Positions 1-9,443 of a stretch of 64,000 nt of DNA are shown here, piece after piece. The notes below the pieces were generated by a model. It searched no databases, had not been told where the DNA came from, and worked only from the letters and a program-made list of their open reading frames with translations. How positions within the stretch are numbered: the stretch's first letter is position 1; every line of letters starts with the position of its first letter. This DNA is from an uncultured Bacteroidales bacterium (lineage in GTDB: Bacteria > Bacteroidota > Bacteroidia > Bacteroidales > UBA932). Where the stretch lies: the NCBI GenBank assembly GCA_944325445.1, contig CALVAG010000003.1, forward strand, positions 124,001-188,000, given 5' to 3'. The position numbers and the translations under genes were made by a program.

Positions 1-33
1 TGTACATTTGCCTGATATAACAGAGTTGAGACT

Positions 34-1002
34 ATGGCATTTTTTGGATTGTTCGGAAAAAAGAGCGCAGAAGAGCAGAGCTCTCTGGATAAGGGTTTGC
101 AAAAGACCAAAAACGGAATTTTCGAGAAAATATCCCGTGCGATAGCAGGCAAGTCAAAAGTGGACGCCGATGTGCTGGATGGCATAGAGGAGGCTCTGAT
201 AGCATCCGATATAGGTGTGGATACGACTCTCAAAATTATAGACAATCTCGAAGAGCGGGTCGCAAAAGATAAGTTCATGAATATGGACGAACTCTATTCG
301 CTTCTCAGAAGCGAGATCGAAAAGCTGCTGAATATTACTTCCGGTTCCGATAGTGACAAGGAGCCTCAGATATTCGATTTTTCGAAAAAGCCTTATGTCA
401 TAATGGTAGTGGGGGTAAACGGTGTCGGAAAAACGACAACGATAGGAAAGCTGGCGGCGCGGCTCAAGGCCTCCGGCAAAAGCGTCGTGTTGGGGGCGGC
501 GGATACTTTCAGGGCGGCGGCTGTGGATCAGCTGGTGGTCTGGAGCGAAAGGGCGGGAGTCCCCATCATCAAACAGGAAATGGGCGCAGATCCTGCGTCT
601 GTCGCCTATGATACGCTGAAATCCGCTGTAGCCCAGAATGCGGATGTAGTACTGATTGATACTGCAGGCAGACTGCACAATAAAATCAATCTGATGAATG
701 AGCTTACCAAAATCAGGAATGTAATGCGCAAAGTCGTGCCGGATGCTCCGCATGAAGTTTTGTTGGTAATCGACGGCTCTACAGGGCAGAATGCATATCA
801 GCAGGCAAAGGAGTTTTCAAAGGCTACCGACGTAACCGCACTTGCGGTTACGAAGTTGGATGGCACGGCAAAGGGCGGTGTGGTTATAGGAATCGTAGAT
901 CAGTTCAAGATTCCGGTAAAATTCATCGGCGTAGGAGAGAAGATAGAAGATTTGCAGATATTCGACAAGAGGGATTTTGTAGCTTCGTTATTTAAAAAAT
1001 AG
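34..1002 (+). CDS. ftsY: Signal recognition particle receptor FtsY
   Basis: SRP receptor GTPase that docks ribosome-SRP complexes at the inner membrane. The 322-residue protein has a short amphipathic N-terminus (residues 1-12) in place of the long acidic A domain of E. coli, a helical N domain (about 25-105) and a complete NG GTPase core: P-loop GVNGVGKTT at 127-135, DTFRAAA at 157-163, DTAGR at 209-213, TKLDGTAKGG at 273-282 and the closing GVGEKIEDL at 299-307. The short N-terminus is common in Bacteroidetes. It lies 28 nt upstream of pheT and could be cotranscribed with it. The start is the first ATG, which gives the expected MAFFGLF beginning. Confidence 0.97.
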   Translation: MAFFGLFGKKSAEEQSSLDKGLQKTKNGIFEKISRAIAGKSKVDADVLDGIEEALIASDIGVDTTLKIIDNLEERVAKDKFMNMDELYSLLRSEIEKLLNITSGSDSDKEPQIFDFSKKPYVIMVVGVNGVGKTTTIGKLAARLKASGKSVVLGAADTFRAAAVDQLVVWSERAGVPIIKQEMGADPASVAYDTLKSAVAQNADVVLIDTAGRLHNKINLMNELTKIRNVMRKVVPDAPHEVLLVIDGSTGQNAYQQAKEFSKATDVTALAVTKLDGTAKGGVVIGIVDQFKIPVKFIGVGEKIEDLQIFDKRDFVASLFKK

Positions 1003-1030
1003 AGTATAGATCAGTTAAATATTTACAGAT

Positions 1031-3511
1031 ATGGATATTTCGTACAATTGGTTGCGTGAGTATGTGGATTTCAATTTGACCCCTGAAGAGTTGGAGAAGG
1101 TCTTGAATTCAATAGGTCTGGAGGTAGAGGCGTCGGAAGTAAGGGAGGAAATCCCCGGAGGATTGCAGGGAGTTGTGGTTGCGCAGGTTATAGAGTGCAA
1201 GGATCATCCTGATTCGGATCATTTACATATAACAAAGGTCGATGCCGGAACCGGTGAACCTTTGCAGATTGTTTGCGGTGCGCCCAATGTGGCCGCGGGC
1301 CAGAAGGTGATGCTGGCAACAGTCAATACCAGACTTCATTTCTCCAACGGCGAAGAGGTGAAGATCAAAAAATCCAAAATCAGGGGAGTCGAGAGTTTCG
1401 GAATGTTGTGCGCGGAGGATGAATTGGGCATAGGCACCAATCATGAAGGAATTATGGTGTTGGATAATGATGCGGAAATCGGAACTCCTGCAAGGGAATA
1501 TTTCAAACTCGAAAGCGATACGGTCTTTTCTATAGGCCTTACTCCAAACAGAATCGATGCGGCATCGCATATAGGCGTGGCGAGAGATTTAAGCGCTTAC
1601 CTGAAACTCAATGGTATGGGAGGTGAATTGAAGCTCCCGTCCGTATCCGGTTTCAAACTGTCGGGCAATCGCGACGGTGCAATAGATATCGATGTGGTGG
1701 CTGCAAATGCGGCACCAAGATATACGGGGCTTACAATCAGAGGCGTAAAGGTCGGGGAGTCTCCTGCATGGATGAGGAAGAGGCTGCTCTCCGTTGGCCA
1801 GCGTCCGATAAATCTGGTGGTGGATGTAACCAATTTTATCCTAATGGAGATGGGACAGCCCATGCATGCCTTCGATGCAGATAAAATCGAGGGAGGAAAG
1901 GTTGTGGTGCGCCTTGCCGATGAGGGCGGCAAATTCACCACTCTCGACGGTGTCGAGAGAACGCTCTCCAAGGATGATCTGATGATTTGCAATACGCACT
2001 CCCCCATGTGTATCGCAGGCGTATTCGGCGGATTGGAAAGCGGAGTGACGGAGCAGACAGCCAATGTATTCCTGGAAAGCGCATATTTTAATCCTGTATA
2101 TGTAAGGAAAACCTCCAAGAGACATGCCCTGAAGACAGAAGCCTCTTTCAGATATGAAAGGGGATGCGATCCTATGATTACGGAATATGCGCTTAAAAGA
2201 GCCGCAATGCTTATAATGGAATACGGCGGGGGCGAAGCGGTGGGAGAAATTGTGGATGTCAAATCCGCTCCGATTGAGAAAAAGGTCGTAGAGCTGTCGT
2301 ATGACAGGATGGAAAGTCTGATAGGCAAGAAGATAGGATATAAAACCATAAGGGATATCCTATCGTATCTGGATATGGAGTTCGTAAGCGAAACCGCAGA
2401 CGGAGCTGTTGTCAAGGTCCCTGCTTACAGGGTAGACGTGTACAGGGAGTGCGATGTGGTAGAGGATGTGTTGAGAATATACGGTTATGATAATGTAGAG
2501 ATTCCGGAAAGGGTAACTATTTCGGTAAATACCACTCCCAAACCCGATCCTGAACGTATAAGGGCGTTGGCTTCCGAGTTCATGGCAGCGAACGGTTTCA
2601 TGGAGATTATGAATAATTCTCTTACAAGGAGCGAATATTATGCGCATTTGAAGACATATCCGCAGGAGAGATGCGTGATGCTTTTGAACCCGCTCAGTTC
2701 GGATTTGAACTGTATGAGACAGACATTGCTGTTGAACGGATTGGAGGTGGTTGCACATAACATAAACCGACAGTCTAATGATTTGAAACTTTTTGAAATA
2801 GGCAACGTCTATTCTTATAATCCAGATTACAAAGAGCCGGAGGCGAAACCTGCCCATTTTAATGCAGAATTGAAGCATTATAATGAACAACAGCATTTTT
2901 CTATTTTCATCAGCGGCCCGGGCAGTAAATATTGGCATAATAAAACCGCAGGCGGGGATTTCTTTACCCTGAAAGGCTATCTGGAATTGCTGTTAAGGAA
3001 ATTTTCCGTGGATGTCGCCGATCTGGAGTATGAAACCGCACCGTCTGACCTTTTTTCTGAAGGCCTGACATATAAGGTCAATACCAGGCAACTTGCCGTA
3101 ATGGGAACCATTGCTCCCCAAAGGTTAAGGGAGTTCGGCATAAAACAGCCGGTATATGCAGCTGAAATAAATTGGGAGCTGCTTTTGAAACTTATAGCCA
3201 AGAATAAGGTTCAGTATAAGGAACTTCCTAAATATCCCGAAGTCAAGAGAGATTTGGCTCTGCTGCTCGATGCGGATGTCTCGTTTGCACAGATAAGGAA
3301 GAGTGCGTTCGCAACCGAAAAAAGGTTGCTCAAGAGCGTAACTCTGTTCGACGTATATACCGGAGACAAAATACCCGAAGGCAAGAAACAGTATGCCATA
3401 AGCTTTGTGCTTCAGGATAATGAGAAGACACTCACTGACAAACTTGTAGATGGCGCAATGGAGAGGCTGTTGCAGAAGTTCCAGCAGGAGTTCGGGGCAC
3501 AGCTTAGGTAG
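1031..3511 (+). CDS. pheT: Phenylalanine--tRNA ligase beta subunit
   Basis: Beta chain of the heterotetrameric PheRS that charges tRNA-Phe. At 826 residues it has the full bacterial architecture: start MDISYNWLREYVDF, an EMAP II-like tRNA-binding domain around residues 40-150 (QIVCGAPNVAAGQKV), B3/B4 editing and B5 domains, a catalytic-like core, and a C-terminal anticodon-binding FDX-ACB domain from about residue 735. pheS is not adjacent, so the subunits are encoded apart, as in many Bacteroidetes. It ends 6 nt before the convergent deoC stop, leaving no room for a separate terminator. Confidence 0.98.
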   Translation: MDISYNWLREYVDFNLTPEELEKVLNSIGLEVEASEVREEIPGGLQGVVVAQVIECKDHPDSDHLHITKVDAGTGEPLQIVCGAPNVAAGQKVMLATVNTRLHFSNGEEVKIKKSKIRGVESFGMLCAEDELGIGTNHEGIMVLDNDAEIGTPAREYFKLESDTVFSIGLTPNRIDAASHIGVARDLSAYLKLNGMGGELKLPSVSGFKLSGNRDGAIDIDVVAANAAPRYTGLTIRGVKVGESPAWMRKRLLSVGQRPINLVVDVTNFILMEMGQPMHAFDADKIEGGKVVVRLADEGGKFTTLDGVERTLSKDDLMICNTHSPMCIAGVFGGLESGVTEQTANVFLESAYFNPVYVRKTSKRHALKTEASFRYERGCDPMITEYALKRAAMLIMEYGGGEAVGEIVDVKSAPIEKKVVELSYDRMESLIGKKIGYKTIRDILSYLDMEFVSETADGAVVKVPAYRVDVYRECDVVEDVLRIYGYDNVEIPERVTISVNTTPKPDPERIRALASEFMAANGFMEIMNNSLTRSEYYAHLKTYPQERCVMLLNPLSSDLNCMRQTLLLNGLEVVAHNINRQSNDLKLFEIGNVYSYNPDYKEPEAKPAHFNAELKHYNEQQHFSIFISGPGSKYWHNKTAGGDFFTLKGYLELLLRKFSVDVADLEYETAPSDLFSEGLTYKVNTRQLAVMGTIAPQRLREFGIKQPVYAAEINWELLLKLIAKNKVQYKELPKYPEVKRDLALLLDADVSFAQIRKSAFATEKRLLKSVTLFDVYTGDKIPEGKKQYAISFVLQDNEKTLTDKLVDGAMERLLQKFQQEFGAQLR

Positions 3512-3517
3512 CGCAGG

Positions 3518-4387
3518 TTAGTAATAGCTTACCGTCTTCTTTTCAAGTTCTCCCAATATCGCATTGGCCAGGCGGCTTGTTCCCAGCCTGAAGTACTCTT
3601 TGTCCAGCCATTCTTTTCCGAGTATGGTATCTGCGATAGAGTAGTAGCATAATGCGTCTTTTGGTGAAGTCATGCCTCCGGCCGCTTTGAATCCTACTTT
3701 TCTGCCGCATTGTATGTAGTATCTCTTAATTGTTTCGCACATTATTATTGCAGCCATCGGGGTCGCGGCCGGTTCCAGTTTGCCGGTAGAGGTTTTTATG
3801 AAGTCCGCACCCGCTTCCATTGCCAGAAAGGAGGCGGCGGCAATATTGGCAGGTGAAGCAAGTATGCCTGTTTCAAGTATGACTTTCAGTGTTTTGCCGC
3901 ATATCGTCTCCTTGAGCGTCTTGATTTCGTCTGCAGCTTTTTGGAATTCTCCGGCAAGAAACAGGTGAAGGGGAAGTACAATGTCCACTTCGTCTGCTCC
4001 GTTTTCCACCGCCATTTTACACTCCAGTTTCTTTACTTCAAGAAAACTTTGGGAATTCGGGAAGACTCCGGCTACTGCAGCGACTTTTACATTATGGTGG
4101 GTAAGGTGCTCTTTTACAGTCCCGGCAAAATTGGGGTAGACGCAAATTGCTGCAGGAAGAGGATATTCCGGGAAGTTGCTCTTTGCATTGTTTACCTTTT
4201 GCGTAAGTGCGGTGATTTTTGCCTCCGTGTCTGAACTGTTCAGGGAGGTGAGATCTATAAGTCCCATACATGCGGCAAGATTCTCCTGGCTTTCATAGTT
4301 GTCAAGATTGTTCTGTATCTGGGTGAGAATTCTGTCGATAGCCTCCATATCGGGAGCATATCCGTATTTTTCTAAAATTACGTTCAT
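3518..4387 (-). CDS. deoC: Deoxyribose-phosphate aldolase
   Basis: Class I aldolase that cleaves 2-deoxyribose-5-phosphate to glyceraldehyde-3-phosphate and acetaldehyde in deoxynucleoside catabolism. The TIM barrel shows the Schiff-base lysine K198 in DFIKTSTGK (195-203), the second active-site lysine K234 in GFKAAGG (232-238), and EVDIVLP (133-139) with the catalytic aspartate region. At 289 residues it is of the longer E. coli-like class. It is the last gene of a five-gene minus-strand operon, 5 nt after dtd. Confidence 0.96.
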   Translation of the reverse strand: MNVILEKYGYAPDMEAIDRILTQIQNNLDNYESQENLAACMGLIDLTSLNSSDTEAKITALTQKVNNAKSNFPEYPLPAAICVYPNFAGTVKEHLTHHNVKVAAVAGVFPNSQSFLEVKKLECKMAVENGADEVDIVLPLHLFLAGEFQKAADEIKTLKETICGKTLKVILETGILASPANIAAASFLAMEAGADFIKTSTGKLEPAATPMAAIIMCETIKRYYIQCGRKVGFKAAGGMTSPKDALCYYSIADTILGKEWLDKEYFRLGTSRLANAILGELEKKTVSYY

Positions 4388-4392
4388 TTTAT

Positions 4393-4845
4393 TTATTCCT
4401 TTCTCTTAGAATCAATGATAATGGTTACAGGTCCGTCGTTAGTGAGCGTGACTTTCATATCTGCTCCGAAAACGCCTCTCTCTATCTTTTTGTTCATCCA
4501 TTTTTCCAATGCGGCTATAAATGCATTGTAAACGGGAATCGCAATATCTGGTTTTGCCGCCTTTATGTATGATGGTCTGTTCCCTTTGGCAGTCAGTGCA
4601 TGCAATGTAAACTGGCTGATTAGTAATATATCGCCGTTTATATCTAAAAGCGAGCGGTTCATGACTCCGTTTTCATCGTCAAATATCCGCAAATTTACAG
4701 TTTTTTTGGCCAGCCATTCTATGTCTTCCTCTCCGTCGTTTTCCTCAATCCCGACCAGAATCATAAGGCCCTTTTCTATTGAACCGTGCACCTGCTCCTC
4801 TATTTTTACTTCAGCATGTGTTACTCTTTGAATTACTATTCTCAT
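4393..4845 (-). CDS. dtd: D-aminoacyl-tRNA deacylase
   Basis: Removes D-amino acids (and glycine) mischarged on tRNA, a chiral proofreading step in the cytoplasm. The 150-residue protein matches the family length and starts with MRIVIQRV. Both signature motifs are present: SQFTL at 77-81 and NDGPVT at 136-141, the Gly-cisPro motif that forms the active site across the dimer. It lies between a radical SAM gene (2 nt upstream) and deoC (5 nt downstream), so it is translated from a polycistronic mRNA. Confidence 0.97.
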   Translation of the reverse strand: MRIVIQRVTHAEVKIEEQVHGSIEKGLMILVGIEENDGEEDIEWLAKKTVNLRIFDDENGVMNRSLLDINGDILLISQFTLHALTAKGNRPSYIKAAKPDIAIPVYNAFIAALEKWMNKKIERGVFGADMKVTLTNDGPVTIIIDSKRKE

Positions 4846-4847
4846 GG

Positions 4848-5624
4848 TCAGCCTCTTATCTGTATTTTAAACCCTTTTTTCAGTAGCGGTTCGGCAATTT
4901 TCCGCATTTGGTCTGCGCTTACTTTCTGCAATCCTTGTGCAGGCGTCTCCCTGTCTAACGTATACATCATTACTTCGCGTGGCGAAAGCTCCTCTACAAG
5001 TTTTATCCATCTGCTGCAATGTTCGGGATTTGTGCAGTCTATGGTTTTACCCTCTACGGTTCCCTTTAAAAACATTGTCTGAAGTATGAAATTGCCGTTG
5101 AACAGTTTCATATTATCTATGGTTCTTTGCAGCGAGTATTCCTTGTTCGGGCGGTCAATGGCATACGCCATCTCCTCGATTGCGGAATCTATTTTCAATA
5201 TGGGGTTGTCCACCTTCATCAATGCTTTTCTTACGCTCTCTTTCCCTATTTGTGAAGCGTTGGTCAAAACCGAAACCACGGCGCCGCTACAGTATTTGTC
5301 GCGCAGCGCAATGGTGAAATCTATAATTTTGTCGAAATCCGGGTGCAATGTAGGTTCCCCATTGCCTGAAAAGGTGACAGTGTCTATGGAAGTTCCCTCT
5401 TCTTTGAGTTCTTTTAATCTGTACTCCAATGCATTATATACATCTTCGGCAGCAGGTAGCGTTGTGTCGTCCCTGCCGTCTTTGTTCCAACCGCATTCGC
5501 AGTAGATGCAATCGAATGAGCACCATTTTCCAAATTTGGGCAAAAGGTTTACTCCCAAGGAGTTACCCAATCTCCGACTCTTTATCGGGCCAAAAATGAT
5601 ATGTTTGTAGAGTATGGTAGACAT
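4848..5624 (-). CDS. Radical SAM protein (COG0731-like)
   Basis: Radical S-adenosylmethionine enzyme of unknown substrate. Three cysteines, C35, C39 and C42, form the CX3CX2C cluster-binding motif (KWCSFDCIYC), followed by the glycine-rich SAM-binding TFSGNGEPTLHP near residue 85. The N-terminal FGPIKSRRLGNSLGVNLLP stretch is typical of a widespread family related to wyosine-type radical SAM proteins (COG0731), but no tRNA-binding domain is visible and the 258-residue length fits a minimal enzyme. It lies between the amidohydrolase gene and dtd in one operon. Substrate and pathway cannot be read from the sequence. Confidence 0.85.
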   Translation of the reverse strand: MSTILYKHIIFGPIKSRRLGNSLGVNLLPKFGKWCSFDCIYCECGWNKDGRDDTTLPAAEDVYNALEYRLKELKEEGTSIDTVTFSGNGEPTLHPDFDKIIDFTIALRDKYCSGAVVSVLTNASQIGKESVRKALMKVDNPILKIDSAIEEMAYAIDRPNKEYSLQRTIDNMKLFNGNFILQTMFLKGTVEGKTIDCTNPEHCSRWIKLVEELSPREVMMYTLDRETPAQGLQKVSADQMRKIAEPLLKKGFKIQIRG

Positions 5625-5629
5625 ATTGG

Positions 5630-6817
5630 TTATATTAATCTTGTAGATCTGCTCTTTTCAGTTAGGGAAAAAGTGTTCCAGTCGATATTGTCGATAAGAA
5701 CGATTCCGGGTTTTTTGCCAATCTCCAGAGAGCCGAGCGTCTCTTCCTTCCCTATGGCCTTTGCACCATTGATTGTAGCCCATGTCAGGAGTTGTTGCAA
5801 TGTGATATGCCTGAAGTTTTTATGGAGGCATTTCAACTCCTCGATGATAGACAGCACTGTATTGCTCGAGAGGCTGTCGGTTCCTATACAGATTTCGAGA
5901 TTATTTTCAATCATCAGATCTATCGGCGGCAATTCCCTGTGTATGAAAATATTGGAGAGCGGACACAAAACCCAGTACGGCTCTTTCAATTTTTCTGAAG
6001 CCATGTCTATGCTCTCCTGGTTAGTGGCGATATTGTGTATCAGCAGAATCTTTCCTTCTACAGGAGCTTTGGCGAAAGAGAGCAGTCTCTCTATAAAATA
6101 GGGGAGAGCCGATTTTCCCGTTACCGGTGGAGTCGGCAACCCTCTGCCTTTATAATTTTCGGCCAATTCTCCCGTCCCCTTTATGAGCAGCTCCTCTTCC
6201 TGAAAACTCTCTTGCGAATGGTAAGAGATGATTCCATCTTTCAGCCCCTCTTCTGCCGCCATTTCCAACAGTTCGGGACTCATGGTATAGCAGGCGTGCG
6301 GCGTAACCGAAGCGCGAAGCCCCATCCTTTTGGCCAGATCCCGCAATTTCCGTCCGCCTTCAATTATATCTTCCGCTTCCGCCGGGTCGGTGCCGAAGAG
6401 TTCAATGAAACTTACTGTATAAAGAGGGGATTTGGACTTTATCCCGAAACTTTCATCGCAGTTGCAGATGTCGGCCATTGCACTTACTCCTTCTCTATAC
6501 ATATCATTGAAGGCCTGTTCTATTTTTTCCAATCTCTCCTCTTTGGGCGCAACGTTTCTCAGTTCGTTTATCTGGTTGATGAATCCGCTCATTCCCGTTG
6601 CCTGCCTGAATTGTCCTTTCAGATATGAAAGTTCGCTATGGCAATGGGCATTTACGAAACCGGGAGCTATGATCCCATTGTAGAACTCGGTATCTGCGCA
6701 CTCTCCTTCAAGTGCTCCGATTTCAGTAATCGTGCCGCTGTCGTCCACAACGACATAGCCGTTTTTTACAGGTTCGCCGTTAACGGGGAAGAGATAATTT
6801 GCGGACAATTTTCTCAT
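5630..6817 (-). CDS. Amidohydrolase family protein (nucleoside/chlorohydrolase type deaminase-like)
   Basis: Metal-dependent amidohydrolase of the family containing S-adenosylhomocysteine/methylthioadenosine deaminases and related aminohydrolases. The 395-residue protein has the HxH metal motif at H58/H60 in NAHCHSEL, PHACYT around 173-178, H200 in SYHSQES, H261 in LLIHNIAT and D314 in GTDSLSSN, matching the ligand order of the family. The exact substrate (adenosine derivative, aminodeoxyfutalosine or other) is not determinable. Its start overlaps the end of the upstream lipoprotein gene by 38 bp, suggesting translational coupling. A downstream start is unlikely because the N-terminal beta strand would be lost. 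Confidence 0.85.
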   Translation of the reverse strand: MRKLSANYLFPVNGEPVKNGYVVVDDSGTITEIGALEGECADTEFYNGIIAPGFVNAHCHSELSYLKGQFRQATGMSGFINQINELRNVAPKEERLEKIEQAFNDMYREGVSAMADICNCDESFGIKSKSPLYTVSFIELFGTDPAEAEDIIEGGRKLRDLAKRMGLRASVTPHACYTMSPELLEMAAEEGLKDGIISYHSQESFQEEELLIKGTGELAENYKGRGLPTPPVTGKSALPYFIERLLSFAKAPVEGKILLIHNIATNQESIDMASEKLKEPYWVLCPLSNIFIHRELPPIDLMIENNLEICIGTDSLSSNTVLSIIEELKCLHKNFRHITLQQLLTWATINGAKAIGKEETLGSLEIGKKPGIVLIDNIDWNTFSLTEKSRSTRLI

Positions 6818-7460
6818 GTCTTGTTCCTGGATTATATCTGTATTTGTCGTTCTTGCTGTTCTTGTCGTTCAGAAGGTATTCTCTTGCGATGGCAGGGTAG
6901 AGCGAATCTGCAAGCCGGGATGCAGTGAGATTATATATCCACCATTTGCTGTTTTGCGGATTATCGGCTGTTGTAGTATCCCTGATATCCCACTCCTGTT
7001 TTACCTTTATGCCGGAAAGGTGATAGATCGCTCTCAAGTCCGGCTCTTTCCACAATTGGTCTGCTTTCTTCATTTCGAAAAATCTTAATGCCTCATTGTA
7101 GCTCTCTATTTTTGCATTTTGGATGGCAAGTTCATCCCGCCGTCTTATAAGCCTCTCCTTGGCTTGGGTATATATTCTTTTTAACATGTCTCCCTTTTGG
7201 AGATAATATTCCATGGCTTTAAGATAATCTTCGAATGTGTAGCCATACCTTTCCGTTACGGTCTCATATAGCAGAGTCGTATCCATCTCTCCCTTATATG
7301 CCGGTTCAAGCGCTATGTATTGGTCAGACATGTAGAAATCTGCAATGATCAGAGACATTTTGTCTGAAGGAATTACATCGTTTTCGGAGCTTGAGCATCC
7401 TGTAAGCGCCATTATGACAATGAAGATATAAAATGGGAATTTATCTCTCAACATATGCAT
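6780..7460 (-). CDS. DUF4296-type lipoprotein
   Basis: Predicted outer-envelope lipoprotein of unknown function. A hydrophobic signal (about residues 8-20) ends in the lipobox LTGC, cysteine near residue 22. The following segment, with IIADFYMSDQYIAL and YGYTFEDYLKAMEYYL, resembles the helical DUF4296 domain found across Bacteroidetes. The protein is 226 residues and mostly helical and charged after the signal. It is the promoter-proximal gene of the operon, and a TAACTTTG box lies 13 nt upstream of its start. A start two codons in (ATG at 7454) is also possible. Confidence 0.75.
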   Translation of the reverse strand: MHMLRDKFPFYIFIVIMALTGCSSSENDVIPSDKMSLIIADFYMSDQYIALEPAYKGEMDTTLLYETVTERYGYTFEDYLKAMEYYLQKGDMLKRIYTQAKERLIRRRDELAIQNAKIESYNEALRFFEMKKADQLWKEPDLRAIYHLSGIKVKQEWDIRDTTTADNPQNSKWWIYNLTASRLADSLYPAIAREYLLNDKNSKNDKYRYNPGTRHEKIVRKLSLPR

Positions 7461-7472
7461 TTCTATTCGCTA

Positions 7473-7480
7473 CAAAGTTA
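7473..7480 (-). promoter_or_regulatory. -7 box TAACTTTG for the DUF4296-dtd-deoC operon
   Basis: The minus strand reads TAACTTTG, a perfect match to the Bacteroidetes -7 consensus TAnnTTTG. A TTG lies 20 nt upstream (minus strand of 7501-7503). This places transcription start near 7468, just before the ATG at 7460. Confidence 0.6.
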
Positions 7481-7491
7481 ATTTTTATTAT

Positions 7492-7499
7492 TACTTTTG
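7492..7499 (+). promoter_or_regulatory. -7 box TACTTTTG for the deacetylase-purD cluster
   Basis: TACTTTTG matches TAnnTTTG and lies 19 nt before the deacetylase start. The two opposing boxes in this 58-bp spacer make it a compact divergent promoter. Confidence 0.55.
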
Positions 7500-7518
7500 C
7501 CAATCAAATTATGATTAA

Positions 7519-8130
7519 ATGAAGGTAAAAGTTCCCAAGATTATAAAGAGGATTTATCCAGGTTTTGTCTGGCATTTTTCGAGAGAGGAGGGAGCGGTTT
7601 ACCTGACTTTCGATGACGGTCCCCGTCCGGAGGTAACCCCCTGGGTGTTGGAGCAGCTGGATAAATATGGCGCAAAAGCCACCTTTTTTTGCATAGGTAA
7701 AAACGTGGAACTTTTTCCGGATCTTTTTGAGGAGGTCAAGCGCAGGGGCCATGCCGTCGGCAATCACTCCTATTCGCATATAAAGGGATGGGGAGTGCCT
7801 ACAGGTGATTATGTCAGGGATATAGACATCGCCTCCGACATGATCAACTCCAATCTTTTGAGACCCCCATATGCAAGGATTACCCCGGCCCAGGCGAGAG
7901 TCCTGTCGGAACGCTATAAGATAGTGATGTGGTCTATCATAAGCCGCGATTATAACAGAAAACTTTCTGCGGAACAGTGTGCAGGAAATGTAATTAAAGA
8001 GTTGGAAGCGGGAGACATAATTGTTTTTCACGATTCTATAAAATGCGCGCCGAATCTTTTCGAGGCATTGCCTGTAGTGTTGGAAGAGATAAAAAGGCGT
8101 AATCTGGTTTGCAGAAGAATAGATTTGTAA
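7519..8130 (+). CDS. Polysaccharide deacetylase (NodB domain) family protein
   Basis: Carbohydrate esterase family 4-type de-N-acetylase. The complete NodB metal and catalytic motifs are visible in 203 residues: TFDDGP at 30-35, HSYSH giving H83 and H87, RPPY at 115-118, W138 and the late HD at 171-172. There is no N-terminal signal peptide or membrane segment, so the protein is predicted to act in the cytoplasm or at the inner face, unlike most peptidoglycan deacetylases. It is 17 nt upstream of purD. Substrate is unknown. Confidence 0.88.
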   Translation: MKVKVPKIIKRIYPGFVWHFSREEGAVYLTFDDGPRPEVTPWVLEQLDKYGAKATFFCIGKNVELFPDLFEEVKRRGHAVGNHSYSHIKGWGVPTGDYVRDIDIASDMINSNLLRPPYARITPAQARVLSERYKIVMWSIISRDYNRKLSAEQCAGNVIKELEAGDIIVFHDSIKCAPNLFEALPVVLEEIKRRNLVCRRIDL

Positions 8131-8147
8131 TTTTTAATTGTATAGAT

Positions 8148-9440
8148 ATGAATGTACTTGTGTTGGGCTCAGGCGGAAGAGAGCATGCAATAGCATGGAA
8201 AATCAGACAGAGCGAAAATTGCGGAAAACTCTTTTGTATGCCGGGCAATCCGGGAACTGCACAGATAGCTACGAATTTGGAAGGCTCGGCAAATGATTTC
8301 GAGACTGTAAAAAAGGCGGTTTTGTCAAATGATATCCAGATGGTAGTAGTGGGGCCCGAAGAGCCTCTTGTTCTTGGTATAAGAGATTTTTTTGCGGCGG
8401 ATGCACAGTTGAAGGATATTCTTTTTGTAGGTCCGTGCAAAAAGGGGGCAATGTTGGAAGGCAGCAAGAATTTTGCGAAGGAGTTTATGGATAAATATGC
8501 TATTCCGACAGCTCGGTATAAAAGTTTTTCCATCGATACGCTGCATGAGGGCGAGGCATTCATAGACTCCTTGACAGCTCCGTATGTCCTTAAGGCAGAC
8601 GGTCTGGCTGCAGGGAAAGGAGTTCTGATTCTGGATTCTCCGGATCAGGCGAAGGCGGAATTGAGAAACATGCTCTCCGGTAAATTCGGTGAGGCGAGTT
8701 CTACTGTGGTAATCGAGCAGTTCCTTTCGGGAATAGAGCTTTCAGTCTTTATACTTACAGACGGAGAAGAGTACCTTGTCTTGCCTGAAGCAAAGGATTA
8801 CAAGAGAATCGGAGAAGAAGACACCGGTCTGAATACGGGCGGTATGGGCTCTGTCTCCCCTGTGTCTTTTGCCGACAAGGCATTTATGGAGAAAGTGGAG
8901 GAGAGGATAATAAGGCCTACGGTGAGCGCCTTGAAAAAGGAGGGTATGGATTACCGGGGCTTTATATTCATCGGCCTTATGAATTGCGGCGGAGATCCTT
9001 ATGTGATAGAGTACAATGTAAGGATGGGAGATCCGGAAACGGAATCCGTAATGACCCGTATAAAATCGGATTTTCTGCAGCACCTTTGCGCTACTGCAAA
9101 AGGCAGGCTTAAAGGGGAGAAGATAGAGATCGACGATAGTTGCGCCCTTACGGTGGTAGCTGTTTCCGGAGGTTATCCGCAGGGTTATAAAAAAGGATAT
9201 GAGATAACGGGTTCCGGAAACCTTTATTCATGCGGAAGCGAAGGCGATATCAAAATATTTCATGCCGGGACGACGGAGAAGGAGGGAAAAATCGTCACTT
9301 CTGGCGGACGGGTCCTGACGGTTACGGTCAATGGGCACGATATCGGAACATGCAGGCAGGCTGCATACGGCGAAATGGAAAAGATTCATTTTACGGATAT
9401 CTATTTCAGGCGCGATATAGGTCTGGATCTGTTGAAATAG
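8148..9440 (+). CDS. purD: Phosphoribosylamine--glycine ligase
   Basis: GAR synthetase, second step of de novo purine synthesis, joining phosphoribosylamine and glycine with ATP. The 430-residue protein begins MNVLVLGSGGREHA, the canonical purD N-terminus with the GGREHA motif, followed by an ATP-grasp fold (LKADGLAAGKGV, YVIEYNVRMGDPETE). I chose the ATG at 8148 over an upstream in-frame TTG at 8109 because the latter lies within the preceding gene and adds a non-homologous tail. It is followed after 3 nt by a membrane-protein gene. purM is separate, in the minus-strand cluster at 19-20 kb. Confidence 0.97.
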   Translation: MNVLVLGSGGREHAIAWKIRQSENCGKLFCMPGNPGTAQIATNLEGSANDFETVKKAVLSNDIQMVVVGPEEPLVLGIRDFFAADAQLKDILFVGPCKKGAMLEGSKNFAKEFMDKYAIPTARYKSFSIDTLHEGEAFIDSLTAPYVLKADGLAAGKGVLILDSPDQAKAELRNMLSGKFGEASSTVVIEQFLSGIELSVFILTDGEEYLVLPEAKDYKRIGEEDTGLNTGGMGSVSPVSFADKAFMEKVEERIIRPTVSALKKEGMDYRGFIFIGLMNCGGDPYVIEYNVRMGDPETESVMTRIKSDFLQHLCATAKGRLKGEKIEIDDSCALTVVAVSGGYPQGYKKGYEITGSGNLYSCGSEGDIKIFHAGTTEKEGKIVTSGGRVLTVTVNGHDIGTCRQAAYGEMEKIHFTDIYFRRDIGLDLLK

Positions 9441-9443
9441 CCT

